Positions 1 through 12,847 of a DNA stretch of 64,000 nt are shown one piece after another. The notes below the pieces were generated by a model. That model was not told the DNA's origin. It worked only from the letters and a program-made list of their open reading frames with translations, and made no database searches. The stretch is from Hybos culiciformis (taxonomy: Eukaryota > Arthropoda > Insecta > Diptera > Hybotidae): positions 103,401,372 through 103,465,371 of the forward strand of contig OZ023274.1 in NCBI GenBank assembly GCA_964007475.1. The letters are read 5' to 3'. The number at the start of each line of letters is the position of its first letter. Positions within the stretch are counted from its first letter, which is position 1. The translations under genes were made by a program, and so were the position numbers.

Positions 1-1665
1 ACTCAAATTTGATTGCTATAAAAATGACACAAGAAAGCTTTCTTCATGTATTAACATTTCTGCTTTATTTCAGCAACTTCCCAATCCAACCCTTTTCGGA
101 TTTCTATTATAAAAAGGAAAACCGATTTCATTTGATGATTTTCGTAGAACGAAATAAATACTTATTATTATAGAAAATAGTTATATATATGTATAATACT
201 TTTGGCGGATCTAACATAAATTCGTAGATATCTTCCGCTCTAAATAAATGTTTGCAATAATGGCGCTTGCATGGTACTGATTTCAGATTTCTTCATTAAC
301 CATTATTCATAATACATTAATAAAATTTTGAAAACAGAAGATACCTACATTTTCCTTTTTTTTTTAAATAAAAATTTATGTTTATGTTAAGATCAAATCA
401 TTAAATTGAATTAATATAGCATTCATAAAAAAAACATGTAAGCCAGAATTTTTATTTTATTAACGGAGATTTTGATTTTTGTAAAGTACAATTTGCGAGC
501 ATTTTTGAAAGTGAAATACTTTAATTAACTAATAGATGTATTATAAATTTTTAACTTTTAAACATCGATTATCATTATTATCAATTTTTAAAATTTAAAC
601 TGAAGTGAGTAGACCCAGAGTGTTTTTAGAATTTTTTTTTATAGGAATTCGGCAGCATAAATCAACTAAAAAAAATAAAAATAAGGTTCTGTGCATTTCA
701 GAAAAATTGATTCGCGGGAAGTGCAAGAGGGTCTAATATCAGTCAGAAGAATTGAATCAAACAAACGGACAAACCGACAAACGCACAGAGTTACGATTTT
801 AAATAAAATCGTATAATAAGTGCCAAATTTACTGAAATACTAGTACTATTTTTCCACATATTTTATTTGGAAGTAACATATCTATTTTTAATTCTGTGCA
901 GTAGATGTAATTAGGCTTAGGATTTTTATTTATTAAAGTAACGTATTAGATGTAAATTCACATTGTGTGTATATTTGTCCTTTGAAATATTTTTTCGAAA
1001 ATATATTCGTGTCAAATCAATGTAAATGAACAAAGAATATTATACAGATATATTATAATTATACAAATATCTAGCCCACGATTGTATCTTAGTATTCAAG
1101 CTAGCAGCTTAAAATGGATTTCAGTTTGAAAGTGTTTTAAATTGATAACTGAAAACACCATATACCATATAAAAAATATTAAATTTTATACATAAAATAT
1201 CTTCTGCCAACAAATCACAATAGTTTTCTTTAAATTTAATGAATCCGAATCGTATAATAAAATCTCAAACAAAAAAATATTTATTAAAAATGAAAATCCG
1301 AAACCTATACAGTATGGATAATGATAAAGGAACATGTTGATATATTTTTTTTTTGTTTTTTCGAAATAAGATTTCATGCTGTGTTTCTTTGAAAAATTTA
1401 CTTTTAAGAAATCAATTTTTTTTTTTTTTTTTAAATAATGTTATCATACAATTTTAGTTATTTAGATTCCTACTACATGGAATGTTAACCAATCTTAAAC
1501 GTACATATACATAACAACGCATTTTTCCTGTTCTTAAAGAAAATCAAAGGAATTTTAATTTAGTTCTAAATCCTTGGATGTTTGTCGCTAATGATCATGA
1601 GTGCACATTAATTGAAACAGATGAAATATTTCCTATATCTTTTCCTTTTTATATATTATATATAT
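1..1665. other. A+T-rich upstream region of the BAMBI-like gene, no exon identified
   Basis: No convincing coding exon was found. The missing first exon of the BAMBI-like gene should encode a signal peptide and end with one leftover base before the acceptor at 2034-2035; I could not locate it here, so it may lie left of the window. A less A+T-rich patch at about 605-800, with runs of the type AAACGGACAAACCGACAAAC, may be leader sequence or a dispersed repeat. Confidence 0.5.
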
Positions 1666-1905
1666 CAGGAATGGCCAACCAATTTTTGGTCGATCAATCG
1701 GTTGGAGATGATGCAAATAGTTGCAAACGTTAACACTGCTTATTCAATCTTCCTTTTAAAATTTAATATATGTTTTTGTGTAATTTCACCGTTGTCACTT
1801 GTATGTGTATTGAATGTGTTTAATATCAATATTTTATAAGGTCGATGACGACACATTTTACAAAAAATTAGTCGATCTTAAATATAATGAAGTTGGCCAC
1901 CCCTG
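1666..1905. mobile_element. hAT-type MITE, 240 bp
   Basis: The left end reads CAGGAATGGCCAAC and the reverse complement of the right end reads CAGGGGTGGCCAAC, giving a 14-bp terminal inverted repeat with two mismatches. Both ends are flanked by the 8-bp direct repeat ATATATAT (1658-1665 and 1906-1913), the target duplication size of hAT transposons. The CAGGGGTGGCCAAC-type terminus is familiar from hAT families. There is no coding capacity, so it is a non-autonomous element. The flanks are themselves (TA)n, so the duplication is weaker evidence than usual. It ends 130 bp before the first visible BAMBI-like exon. Confidence 0.7.
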
Positions 1906-2035
1906 ATATATATATTATAGTTAAAAAACCTGCTAATATTTCTAGTTCTTTTGGGCTAATATAGGTTTATTAAAATAAAAAAAAAATAAGTTAAAGAATT
2001 TGTATTAAAATTTGACTATATTTATTTTTTTTCAG

Positions 2036-3439
2036 ATGATATTCGATGTTTTTGTAATTTGCCAAAATGTGTTAGCTTAGGATACATGTGTCGCACCAAA
2101 AGGAAAAGTGCTGGATGTTTTTCAGAACGCAGTAAGTTGAAAATCAGTTTTTTGCGGTACCTTTTGTTCGTATGCCTAAATAAGGTGGGACCAGCTAATC
2201 AAATTTGCGCATAGCATTAACGAAAATAAAAACAAAAAAATTGTTCTTTAAAATTACTATTTTTTTTTTCAGTGATAAAACCAAATAACTCACATTTTCT
2301 CAATAGAAGTTCAACAACAACCAGACATGGATGCGTGGATCTTTTGAAGAAAATGTATGTAAATATTTTTATTCTATTAATTAATTAAATTCAAATATTT
2401 ATTATTATTTTCATTTTACTAATATTTTTATAATAATCAACTAATTAATAATTATTATTAAATTGATGTATAATTTTCTTTATTTTAGTGACAAAAAAGT
2501 TGAATGTGAAAAAAATGAAAATCGAAATAACAAAAATACTTTACTTTTGATATGTTGTCATGATGATATGTGTAATCATATTGATACACCTGCCATAAGA
2601 GAGGCAATACTAAATTCTTCAGCTGTATCTGTTAACGGTAATGATGATTCATTATTATATTATAAAACATTTTCATAAATTATTCATAACTCGTTCATAA
2701 CATAAAAGTTGTTACATACATGTTCTCAAAACTGCTTTGATAGGTCCATATTTATCAATACAGTTCCAAGAACATAAAAATTTAGGGCTTTCACTTAAAA
2801 TAGACATAGAATGCGGTTCCTTCAGTCTTCCTTTCCTAATTTTTAAATTAGGAATACGAGGAAGGAATGAAAGAAAAGGACAAGAACAAGTTTACTGATA
2901 TATTATTGCACTTCGTTATATTAATTATTAGAAACAAAAAATTAAAATTAGCATAAACATTTCTAAGTATAAATTGCTTGACCTTTAATAATTTTTTTTT
3001 AGATGATCAATCTAACAAGCAAGCGGACTCCACAAATAATGTTCCACTGGAATCAAGTTTAAGCCGAAATGATGTTTGGTTTAGATTGGCTACCATATTT
3101 GTTCCAATTGTTGGTGCACTCATATTATTTTCATTGATTTCAATTGCTATTAAAATTCTTCGATCTGATCGATCATCAATTTCTTCAGCTTCAGCTAAAT
3201 TATGCAACATAGATTATGATAAAACTCATTTTACTAGAAAAATAATTTTTGAGAATAATGCATGTTCAGGTTCTTCAATTACAAATATACCTAATAAAAC
3301 TGAATATAATAATTTATTAGCACAAAATTCTAAACGTCCCCATAGAAAACAACAACAGAATACAAAAATTGATAAAAATATGTCAAATTTTGATAATGTG
3401 TTTATTGAGAGTGGCACTCAACACCCAGATGAATCTTAA
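2036..3439 (+). CDS. BAMBI: BAMBI-like TGF-beta/BMP pseudoreceptor, 5' partial
   Basis: Transmembrane decoy receptor of the BAMBI family, which in vertebrates binds TGF-beta/BMP receptors but lacks a kinase domain and dampens signalling. Four exons were read: 2036-2131, 2273-2354, 2489-2637 and 3003-3439 (TAA). All junctions are GT-AG and phases agree. The ectodomain contains DIRCFCNLPKCVSLGYMC, then CFSER, HGCVDLLKK and the receptor signature CCHDDMCN; human BAMBI (recalled) has IRCYC..HCVATGYMCKS, THGCLDS and CCHEDMCN at the same places. The last exon has DVWFRLATIFVPIVGALIL followed by more hydrophobic residues as the single membrane span, then KILRSDRSS, matching the vertebrate span and juxtamembrane LRMLRSE. 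The cytoplasmic tail is about 100 residues, Asn/Ser/Gln rich, with no kinase. About 253 residues are visible; only the signal peptide and first few residues are missing. Identification is firm, the mode of action is inferred from the family. Confidence 0.88.
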
Positions 3440-3617
3440 ATTTAATAATTATACTTTAACTGTTATAAATATTTATTAAACTTTTTAAATGTAATTAGTA
3501 CGTTATTTAAAGAACAATTTGTTAAAATGCCAGATTTATTACAGTTGTCGAATGGATTATAGTAAAAAAAATATTCTTAATCCTTTGTGTTTTTAGGTAT
3601 TTGTATGTATGACGCTT

Positions 3618-3623
3618 AATAAA
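3618..3623 (+). terminator. poly(A) signal of the BAMBI-like gene
   Basis: AATAAA lies 179 bases after the TAA and is the first canonical hexamer downstream of the stop. The transcript end would be near 3640. Other A+T-rich hexamers follow, so this choice is not certain. Confidence 0.45.
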
Positions 3624-5599
3624 TCTGAGCTTTACGACGGAGTCTCTTGGCATAAAAATAATATAAAATTTATGTGTTATTTCTCGCCAAAATTAGAAAG
3701 AGCTTCATTGCTAAAAACTAAATAGAAATATTGATTAGTTATCCAAAATATTAAGTAGAAATATTTTGTTAAAATGTTATTTTTTAATATGCTTAAGCGA
3801 TGTAAAATTTTCAATAATCAAGTTGAGAGATTTGAAAGAATGTTTTTATGTCCTAACAGAGATTATATTGAAAGATTTTTCACTTAAAAAAAAGAAGTGA
3901 AGAAGTTCCGGCTATGAATTGAGAAAATCAAAGCTTAAAATAAACGAAAGCTTTTTCTTCAAGCTATTTTATTCTCGCAAATTCAGCATGGAATTCTACA
4001 AAAATTATTTATTTTATTTTCTATTTCATGGAAGTTACTACGATGTGCGATTCGACTATAATCAAAATAAATGCAATTTTCAAATTATATTTCGATGGAA
4101 TTCAATGCTCAACTGTGGCGACATAAATAGCACTCACTGGAATGCAAGGGAGAAAAGGATTGTCCTTAATTTATAATACTGAAAGATCGAATCGATAATA
4201 ACCCCCCAGAACATTCTGTATATTATGTCTAATTTAATTTTAATAATATTTGAGTTTGTGATTTTCTTCTTGTAAACTCAAATTTTGTATAAATACGACT
4301 AAAAAACTCTTTTAAACCCTGCGTTTGCCAAAAAAAAAATTGTCATCATGATAGTATGGCACTTAAAGGAGTGATTAAATTGACTGAATTTATAAAAATA
4401 TTATAATTATAAATTAAAATGAATTATTTTTTTATTTCATCTAAACATGAAATGTACGTTAAAAAGTAGTTAACATTGCATTTAAAATTTTGTAAAATTA
4501 TAAATATTGTAAATACTCCAAAAGTGTGTAATGAAATGAGTTAATTAAATTTATATTTTTAATATTAAATCTATGTTCACTATTGTATTGACTTTTTGTA
4601 AAATAAACGATAAGCAAAAAATTACTTACATTTGTGTTTCGAATGAAAAATTTTCGTAGATGTACTTCCTGTATTTGCTCGAAAATTGAAATTTTATGAT
4701 GGAGTAAAAACAATGCATGAAAGTCTTGAAGTAAATAATCTCTAGAATCAACTCAAGATAAAGCAGAAAGAAGATTAACTAATGGTATTTTTACGGATCA
4801 AGACGACCAAAAACACTATTTCTGCAAGTAAATGAAAAGTGCAGGCTAGAACTCCAGACTTGTCAGCCTTTCAATAAATCAAGGGAAATAAAAATCGTTG
4901 AAGATGGTAATGAGATATTACGAAAAAGGGTACTTTTGGTACTTATACCCCGACAGTAAGATGTGTTAAGAAGAAGTTGAGAAGATTCAATCATACAAAT
5001 AAATAATTGCTCGTTATTTAGGAGGTGGTATGCATTTTTTTTCGGTCCACTTTGGAAGCTTAATGGCTTTAATTTTTTTTTTACTTATTTACTAAAAATT
5101 GCCACAAATTGTTTTATACACTTCGCAGAGTCTGAGTACTAATTATTATACGCATTAAAGAAAAAATATAATATATTAAAAAATTAACTTTACTATTTCA
5201 GCAAAATGTATTACTTTAGAAACTTAATGCTGTTTTTAAATTAAAATTTCGGTGATTGTACAAGCTCATAAGCTTTACTGCAAAACTAAAGCTATCAAAA
5301 TAATATTATATTGAATTACATACATTAAAAAAATCTAGGATCGATATCACAAACCAAGGTGCTTGGTATTTGGCATAATTATTCTTTAACGGAAAAGAAA
5401 CATTTATAGATAATATTCAACCTTTATAATAGCTTAACCTATAATTGAATTAAGAGAAATTTTTAAGCACACATTAATTTATTGCCCAAAAAAATAATTA
5501 AAATTATTGATATTATTTTTTAGTGTAAATACTTTTTGTTTTTATTATTACAGATAAATTTATAATTTATTTTGTTGTTACTTGTTATGTTATGTAAGT

Positions 5600-5651
5600 T
5601 ATATATATATACATATATATATATACATATATATATATACATATATATATA
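5600..5651. repeat. TA-rich minisatellite, 14-bp period
   Basis: The unit ATATATATATATAC repeats at 5613-5626 and 5627-5640, with partial units on both sides. A simple-sequence tract with no other apparent role. Confidence 0.8.
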
Positions 5652-8600
5652 GTTATTTAATTAATAATTATTTTCATTGTAATTTTATATCTATCACACA
5701 TTCAAATGCCTTATTTTGGTCTCAACATACAATTCTTTTTCTCTGAATTTTTTTTTTTTTTTAATTTTTTCAATATATATATATATTTATTTTTTTTTTT
5801 TTTAAGATTTATATCACGATTGCACATTATTTACTTTTCAGGATCTACAACAGGTTTTGAACCATAGATTTTTTTTATTTATTTTATATTAATTGTATTT
5901 TCTTTATATGGTATTTCTATTTTTTGAAAAATTAAAATTTAAAGGAAATGATAATAAAAAAATTGATAAAAAAAAAGAAAATTGAATCAATTTAACTTTA
6001 TAACTTTTTTAAAATCTTAAATGGAAAGTATTTTTTTTTCATTTTCTATTGCTTCTCAATATTATAATTATAATGATCAATGTCACATTTGAAATGATAA
6101 AAATCGAGAAAAAAAATTATTAAGGAAACAAGGAAATTTTCGTTTTGGAACTGCTCTCTGTATTTGTGGAATATTAATTATAAAATCATTATATCATTAA
6201 ATCACTTCTTTCAAATATGTAACGAAGGTTATGTATTTATAGAACATAAGACTAGTCTAGTAGACTTTAATATACAATTGAAATAAAATTGTTATCACTT
6301 TATAACTACATCTACTTGTAGTTATACATATTATCAAAACATTATTTTTTCTGTTTTATAGGAAAAATTTCCGAAAAGAGGTCATGTAAACAAAAAAAAA
6401 GTTATTAGTTAAACTAAACTAAAAAATTTGTATTTTATAAAAATATATTTTATAATTGTAGAGATTGTTTTTTTCTTTCGTTTTTTTTTTTGCTATGGAT
6501 AAATTGTTCTCAAGTAGAATATCAAAAATAGTTTTTTCTTATTTATGTTTTTTTTTTTGATTTGTTTATAATTAAAAAAAAAAAAGGAAATTATAACGAT
6601 TAAGGACTTCAAATCTATTTATTTTTTTTTTAATAACCAATTAAAATAAAAATTTAAATTTGTATAATTTATATATTATAATATATACATAATATATATT
6701 TATTTTTTATTTTTTTTAAAATATATTTTATATTTATATTTAAAATAATATAATTTTTGTTTAAAATTGCTACATAAAATGTTTTTAACATTATCAGTAA
6801 ATAATGAAACTTATTTATTAATAAAAATAAAATGTGTTTACTTATTTCATTCATAAACTTAAGTATTAGTGAGATGAGAAAAAATTTTTATTTATATATA
6901 AGTATGTACATATATATAAATATATATTTCATTAAAATGAAATTTAGTTTTTTTTTTTTTTAAATAATAATAGGTATTTTAAAATTATAAATTTTATAAT
7001 AAATTTGTTTTAATAATTTTTTTTTTTTTCTATAATTTTCTATGAATCCCAAGTAACTTTTAAAATATTTTAAATAGTTTATATATAGAAAAAAATATTT
7101 GTTTTTTGAATTATAAATAAAATTTATTATAGGTATTTTGAATATTTATTAAACTTTTCGTTTAGCAATCTACTAAACAAAGTAAATTCTAATATAATTT
7201 CGTTACTAATTTACGTTTTCAAATAATGATAAATTAAAAATCTTTTTTAAAAAAAAATTCAATGTTTTCAAATGATAAAAGAAATAAAAATCAGGGGTTC
7301 TCTAAATTTATATTTCGAAATTCGAAAAAGGTATTTAGCATTTTGTAATCATAATTTTAAAGAAAATTTATTGACATATGTATGTTTTCAATTTGATTTT
7401 TAATTTAATAAGGTGGACGAAATAGTGTTTTTGTTTAATTTTATTATATTTTGATTTTCTGTAGAAATAACGCAAACAAGCAACTATGTCTCCAACAAGA
7501 TCTGCTCCTTTATAATAGTCGTATTAATTAGTTTTTTTTTTTTTTATAATCACATAATATAGAATTTTCATTGTTAAATACAGCATGGTCCAAGAATCAT
7601 AAATAGTTCGTATAATAAATTTATTTTGAAAAGTAATTTTTGATGATTTTTATTATACCCACATACGTATATATAGAAATAAACGTGAATGAAATTTTTA
7701 TATCATACAGTGCAAATAATGTTTTAAATTAATTTCAGCTGTATAGTAAAAGAACATCAAAAAATTTCAGAATTTAATAAAATATTAAAATTATTGATAA
7801 ATTTTGTTTGAAAATAAATTCCAGATTGGGTAAGAAATTTAAAATGAACTTAAAGTTTCATTAAATGTGATTAGACCTAAGTACAAATGAAACTTTGAAA
7901 GTGATTTTTCATTCCAATCTAAATTAATGTTTTTATTGAACATAGAAAAGTGAAGACGGTAGGCGAGATTATTATTTTCTTTTATTTCAGGAGCTGTCTT
8001 TCAAAAAAAAAAAAGAATAAAAAATTATCCTAAATTAAAAAAAAAAAATAATAATTAATAATTTACTATTAAATTAAACCAATTATCTCGTTAAATATAC
8101 CTATATATATATTATAATATAGATTTAATTATTTTTTAAAATTGATTGAAAATAAAAAATTATCACAGTTTTTTGCACATTCCACAATACACTTTGTTTC
8201 AGTTTTGTGATAACCTGTCATACTGAAAAGCTACAGCCTCAATTGTGGTGCAATTTTTGAATTATTTTTCGAATTAGGAAACTAAATGTTTTCGAAAAAC
8301 TGTATTTATTTAAAATAAAACCACTCAAAAAAGGGCTTGGACATTTTTACGATTTATCTTCAATAGATAATGTCTCACAAATTGGGATATTTTTATTGAA
8401 GAAAAATTTTCAAATCATATAAATTTTTCTCATTTTCAGTACAATTGAAACCGATTCTATGATTGCTTTAAAATTATCTTAAAAGTCAATTAACATTGTT
8501 TCCTTTGAATTTCATGAACGTTGTTTTCCAGTTGATATTGTGGATGCATCTATACAACGTTTAATTGACTGTTATCAGAAAATATTTACTTTAATCAAAC

Positions 8601-10256
8601 TTTTTCTATTTTTGAGAGAGAAAATTTTTGAGATGTAAATTATATCACATAAAAAATGTTAATAGAAAATGAGAAAAACTTGATGATTTTTTTGAAAATA
8701 AAAATCTACAAAATTTTCTTCTTCTTTTTCGTTTTTTGTTATAATGACTGCTATCGGATAAAGAAACCAAATTTAGGTTTTTTTTAATAGCTTATTGTTA
8801 AGTAGATTGCTGAGCAATTTATTTTGTTTGTTTTTGTTTTCTTTCTCATTTTCTTTTTGATCACCAATGTTTCGTTAAAAGTTTTTTTTTATTATGATTC
8901 AAAATAAATAATACATAGATTTTTTAGATATTTTTTTTTTGTAAAAAAATAACAATATTTTTAATTTTTTTTTTCATTATTTTTTTTTGACGAAAATGGT
9001 TATTATTTTTCAGCTATTTCCTTCTGAAACTAATTAATCAAAACCTGCGTAGAATTTACAGATTTTTCAAACTCATCAACACATACCAACAACAATTAAT
9101 GTATTTTTAAAACACTTATTAATTTTTTATTCTACTGTAAAAAAAATGTTTAAATTAAAGTGTAGATTATTTTTTTTAATTTTTATACAATAAATCCATC
9201 GTTAAAAAATTTTTTTTTCTCTAGGAATAATTTATTTGGTTTTTCTGTATTTTTTTTGTAAACATTGAAAAAGGTTAAGATGTACTTATGTGTATTAAAA
9301 CTTAAAAACTTAGTTATGGGAATCAAACTTAAATCACCCACGATCAGGAGTATAAAACGATCTTCCTGAGTAGAAGCATTATGAAGCGACACAGAGAAAT
9401 TCAACAGAATAACAAATTTTAATGTTAAACAAAAGTTAAAAAATTTTGCATTTAATAAGAATAATTTTACAGAAATAATAATTTATTTCTTTTATTATGA
9501 ATTTTTTGTTAATTTTTCATATTCAAGAGAAAAACTTATGTCGCTAATTAATTTATGATTTAAATATTTACGATTGATTTTAATATTAAAAAAAAAACAG
9601 TTTCGATTTTAATCTGAATATAAAACAGTTTGAAAGTATGTAATTAAAGTCATCATCCTTAATTTTCAATGTTTCACAATTACATTTTTAATAAACTTTC
9701 CGTAATTTCGTTGAGAAAAATAAATTTGAAACTTTTTTTTTACTTTAAAAAAAAAATTAACACATTACGATTCAAGAAAAAATATGAATAAAAATATAAA
9801 TTTTTATAGGCTTATTTTTTTTTTTTTACAATTGGATATCAAATCTTAAGATATTGTTGAATTATTTAATTTTATTCGTTTTCAATTAATTTTTTTTATT
9901 TTCTTAATTTTAGATAATATTTATATTTATTTTGAATTTTTGTTTTTATTTTTTTCATTGAAGAAAAGTTTAGTGAATTTTTGGCAGTATTTTTATATTT
10001 TTGCAGTTTTATAGCATTTTTTCATTATTATTTTGTTTTCAATTTTATTTTATATTATTTCTTTCTCAGATAAAAATAATTCAATTGTAAGAGATACTTT
10101 TCAATATATTATGTTCCTTGTTACAAAAGAAACATTCAAAAACAAATTTTAAATGAATTTGGAAAACGAAAATAAAAAAAATATTAAAGTACAACGGAAA
10201 ATTTGGAAAAAACATTGTTCATTTATTAAATTTGTAAATTAAATACATAATTATGT

Positions 10257-10508
10257 GGTAATAAGGAATAAGAGCATATGTCGAGTTATGTTCAAATCGA
10301 GTTATTAATGCCATCTTTTTCTACGTGTTCTTTTTTCTATTCTGTCAATTTTTTGGAATACTCGCTCAGTTATTTACTGAAATATTCCTTATTCCATAAC
10401 AGCATAATCTCGTTTTGTCATCATTTTACATATGGAAAAATGGCTTTAAATTGCTCTCCTGAAGAATCGTTTTTTTGGACTTATGCTGTTATTCCTTTGT
10501 TACATGCA
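10257..10508. mobile_element. possible MITE with imperfect terminal inverted repeats
   Basis: The left end reads GTAATAAGGAATAAGAGCAT and the reverse complement of the right end reads GTAACAAAGGAATAACAGCA, an alignment of about 24 bp with one gap and a few mismatches. A further copy of the terminal motif (TTATTCCATAACAGCATAA) lies inside near 10391. No convincing target duplication was found. The 88-codon open frame inside (10278-10544) shows no recognisable domain and I do not call it a gene. Confidence 0.3.
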
Positions 10509-12610
10509 GGAAACAAAAAACTAAACTTGCACAGAGAAAAATGAAAAATTATTAAAAGATTTATTGAACAATGTTCCTTCTTTAACTTTAAATTGTTAAT
10601 ATTGTTGCTATTTAGAATAATAACATGAATTCTCAAAGCAAAATTTTTTTCGAAATTAATTGTTTCCGATAATACGAATTTAATATTTTTTTTATTTAAG
10701 AATCCGCTCTTCAAACCTCCAACATAATAATAAAATTATTTAAAATTTCGATGTCGAGATAAAACTGAAAAGATTGTTTGAACTTCCGGGTCAAAAATAA
10801 TTGCCAAATATTTTTCAAGGTTTGAAGATTTCATATATATTTCTTTGATAATGAATTTTTATAAAAATGAAATTAATTTTGTAATGTGTAAAAATATTTT
10901 CGATATTAAAATTGCAATTACTACGATTTTAATCTACTTAAGAGCTTTGATTTTTTTTTTCATTATTATTTATTATTTTCGATAATTATTTTATTTTAAT
11001 AATACTATATATTATTAAAACATATAATAAATGTTCTTTTATCAATTAATTAATTATAAATGATTGCGATTCTAAAAAAATGTATGTATATGCATAAATT
11101 TGATGTTTAAGCTGCACTTTCATAAATTACGTAACGCCTTTTTAATTATAAATTTATGAATAATCAAACTGAAACTATTTAATTAGTAATTGTAAATTAT
11201 AAACAAAATTTTAAAATATAATTTTTTTATTATCTTTCTTCCATTCAATTTTAGAAAGTTTGTTAGAATGTTTGAAGTGCTGAAATATTTATTTTGTTAT
11301 ACTTTCAGGCAAATAATAAAATAAAAATTTTGTTAACGCAGTTACGTAATTTTTATCCATGACTACAAAGTATGTATATTGTTTTACATAATTAAATATT
11401 TTACTACCCCATTTACTGACAAACCATATAAACACCGATTTTTACAATATATTTTATTTATTTTTCTTAAATTCATATTTTTCTTAAATTTTTAAAAGAC
11501 ATACAATAAATTCCAAAAATATTTATTTTTTTTTAGTTATTTTTCTTTCTTTTATAGTCATTCTACTTAAACGCAAAGCAATATTTTGTATGGACTCTTA
11601 AATGAATTTTCGCTATCATTTTAAGAGTAACTTATTTTTTTCATAAAAGATTTTTTATAACTTTAGTTAAAAATTGCTTTTCCAAAAAATAAAAGAAAAG
11701 CCTTCATTGAAATTTTGCTTAGTATTTACAGAATTAATAATTAAAATTTTATAAATGTTATAACTTTACAAAAAAAATAAAATCATATTAGTTTTTAAAA
11801 ATTTTATAATTTTTCATAAAATAAAAATCATCTTCTGAGAATTATTGAACTCCATACTACATCTAAAAGCTATATGACAATTTCCTGTAGACATGGAATT
11901 ATATAATTCTAGTGACGATATTGAGGAAAATTTTGGAATAAATAAATGTTTTTATATTTTTAGAATATGCTTAAAAAATTTATGGAATTAAAATTGGCAT
12001 AAAAAACATAAACTTCGTTTTTATAAAAATAATATTACAAAATAAAAATTTTGAAAATAAAATAAATCAGTCAAAAATGATGTATACATAAAATAATTTC
12101 TTTTTCCGAGCTATTTATAATTTCTATAATTTTCATTGCAGATTTTAAAGTTTATTCGTGGCATGAAAAAGTTCTTTTTTAGTTATTACAAAAAGATCGT
12201 TTTAAATAGAACTGATAGACCTTATAGATAATATTTCTAAAAACTCGGAAAAAATGAAAAAATATATTTATTCTTATTAATTTTTTTCATTTAAAGTTCC
12301 GACACAATTACATAATATGTCAGTCAATTTCATTTTAAAAAAAACATATTCTTGTCATAAAATTTATTATTTTGTTGTTAGGAGTAAAATCGTAGAAAAA
12401 ATTTATATATTATTTTATTTCGAAATTCATATTTTTGTTTTCGAAAAAGTCAGAAAAAAATTTCTACCTAAATTCATCATACTTTTCCCTAATTATTTTT
12501 TTTTTATTTGTTTTCTTAGACATTTTAATGTAAGAGTGAGTATCTACATTAATTATGTCTAGAAAATTATCAGGGTATTTCATAAGTAGTATGACATGTT
12601 ATGTTTTTTT

Positions 12611-12616
12611 TTTATT
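12611..12616 (-). terminator. poly(A) signal of the Yippee-like gene
   Basis: TTTATT on the plus strand is AATAAA on the minus strand, 109 bases after the Yippee-like stop codon. It is the first good hexamer downstream. Confidence 0.45.
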
Positions 12617-12724
12617 AAATCGATAAACTAATTTGAATTTAAAAAAAAAAACATTTAATTAGTTGATAATTAATTTCTTAAAACATATAAACACAGTCCA
12701 ATGAGTTTATATTAAATCAAATGA

Positions 12725-12816
12725 TCAATCCCAACCATTTTCTTTAATCATATGTGCTAATTCAATAATATATTTCCCTTCTTTATATTTTTGACTTGAT
12801 TCGAAAGCATGTTCCT

Positions 12817-12847
<31 letters not shown>

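Larger units (their letters stand above)
3640..12590. other. long A+T-rich intergenic stretch
   Basis: No exon, RNA gene or complete transposon could be supported. It is dominated by poly-T/poly-A runs and TA-rich microsatellites. Short open frames here (for example 3919-4176, 9183-9404, 10278-10544) have low-complexity hydrophobic or Lys/Asn/Phe-rich translations expected by chance. Two items are listed separately: a period-14 TA/AC repeat near 5.6 kb and a possible inverted-repeat element near 10.3 kb. Confidence 0.5.

Noticed and set aside
1612..1839. 75-codon open frame starting with a signal-peptide-like MKYFLYLFLFIYYIY, considered as the missing BAMBI exon 1
   Set aside because: It runs into the hAT MITE at 1666, has no donor site in the right phase, and its hydrophobic start comes from T/A-rich simple sequence.
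7463..7520. Less A+T-rich patch whose minus strand reads GADLVGDIVACLRYFYRK
   Set aside because: No splice signals or neighbouring coding segments support it, and no family was recognised; a genome or protein search would be needed to revive it.
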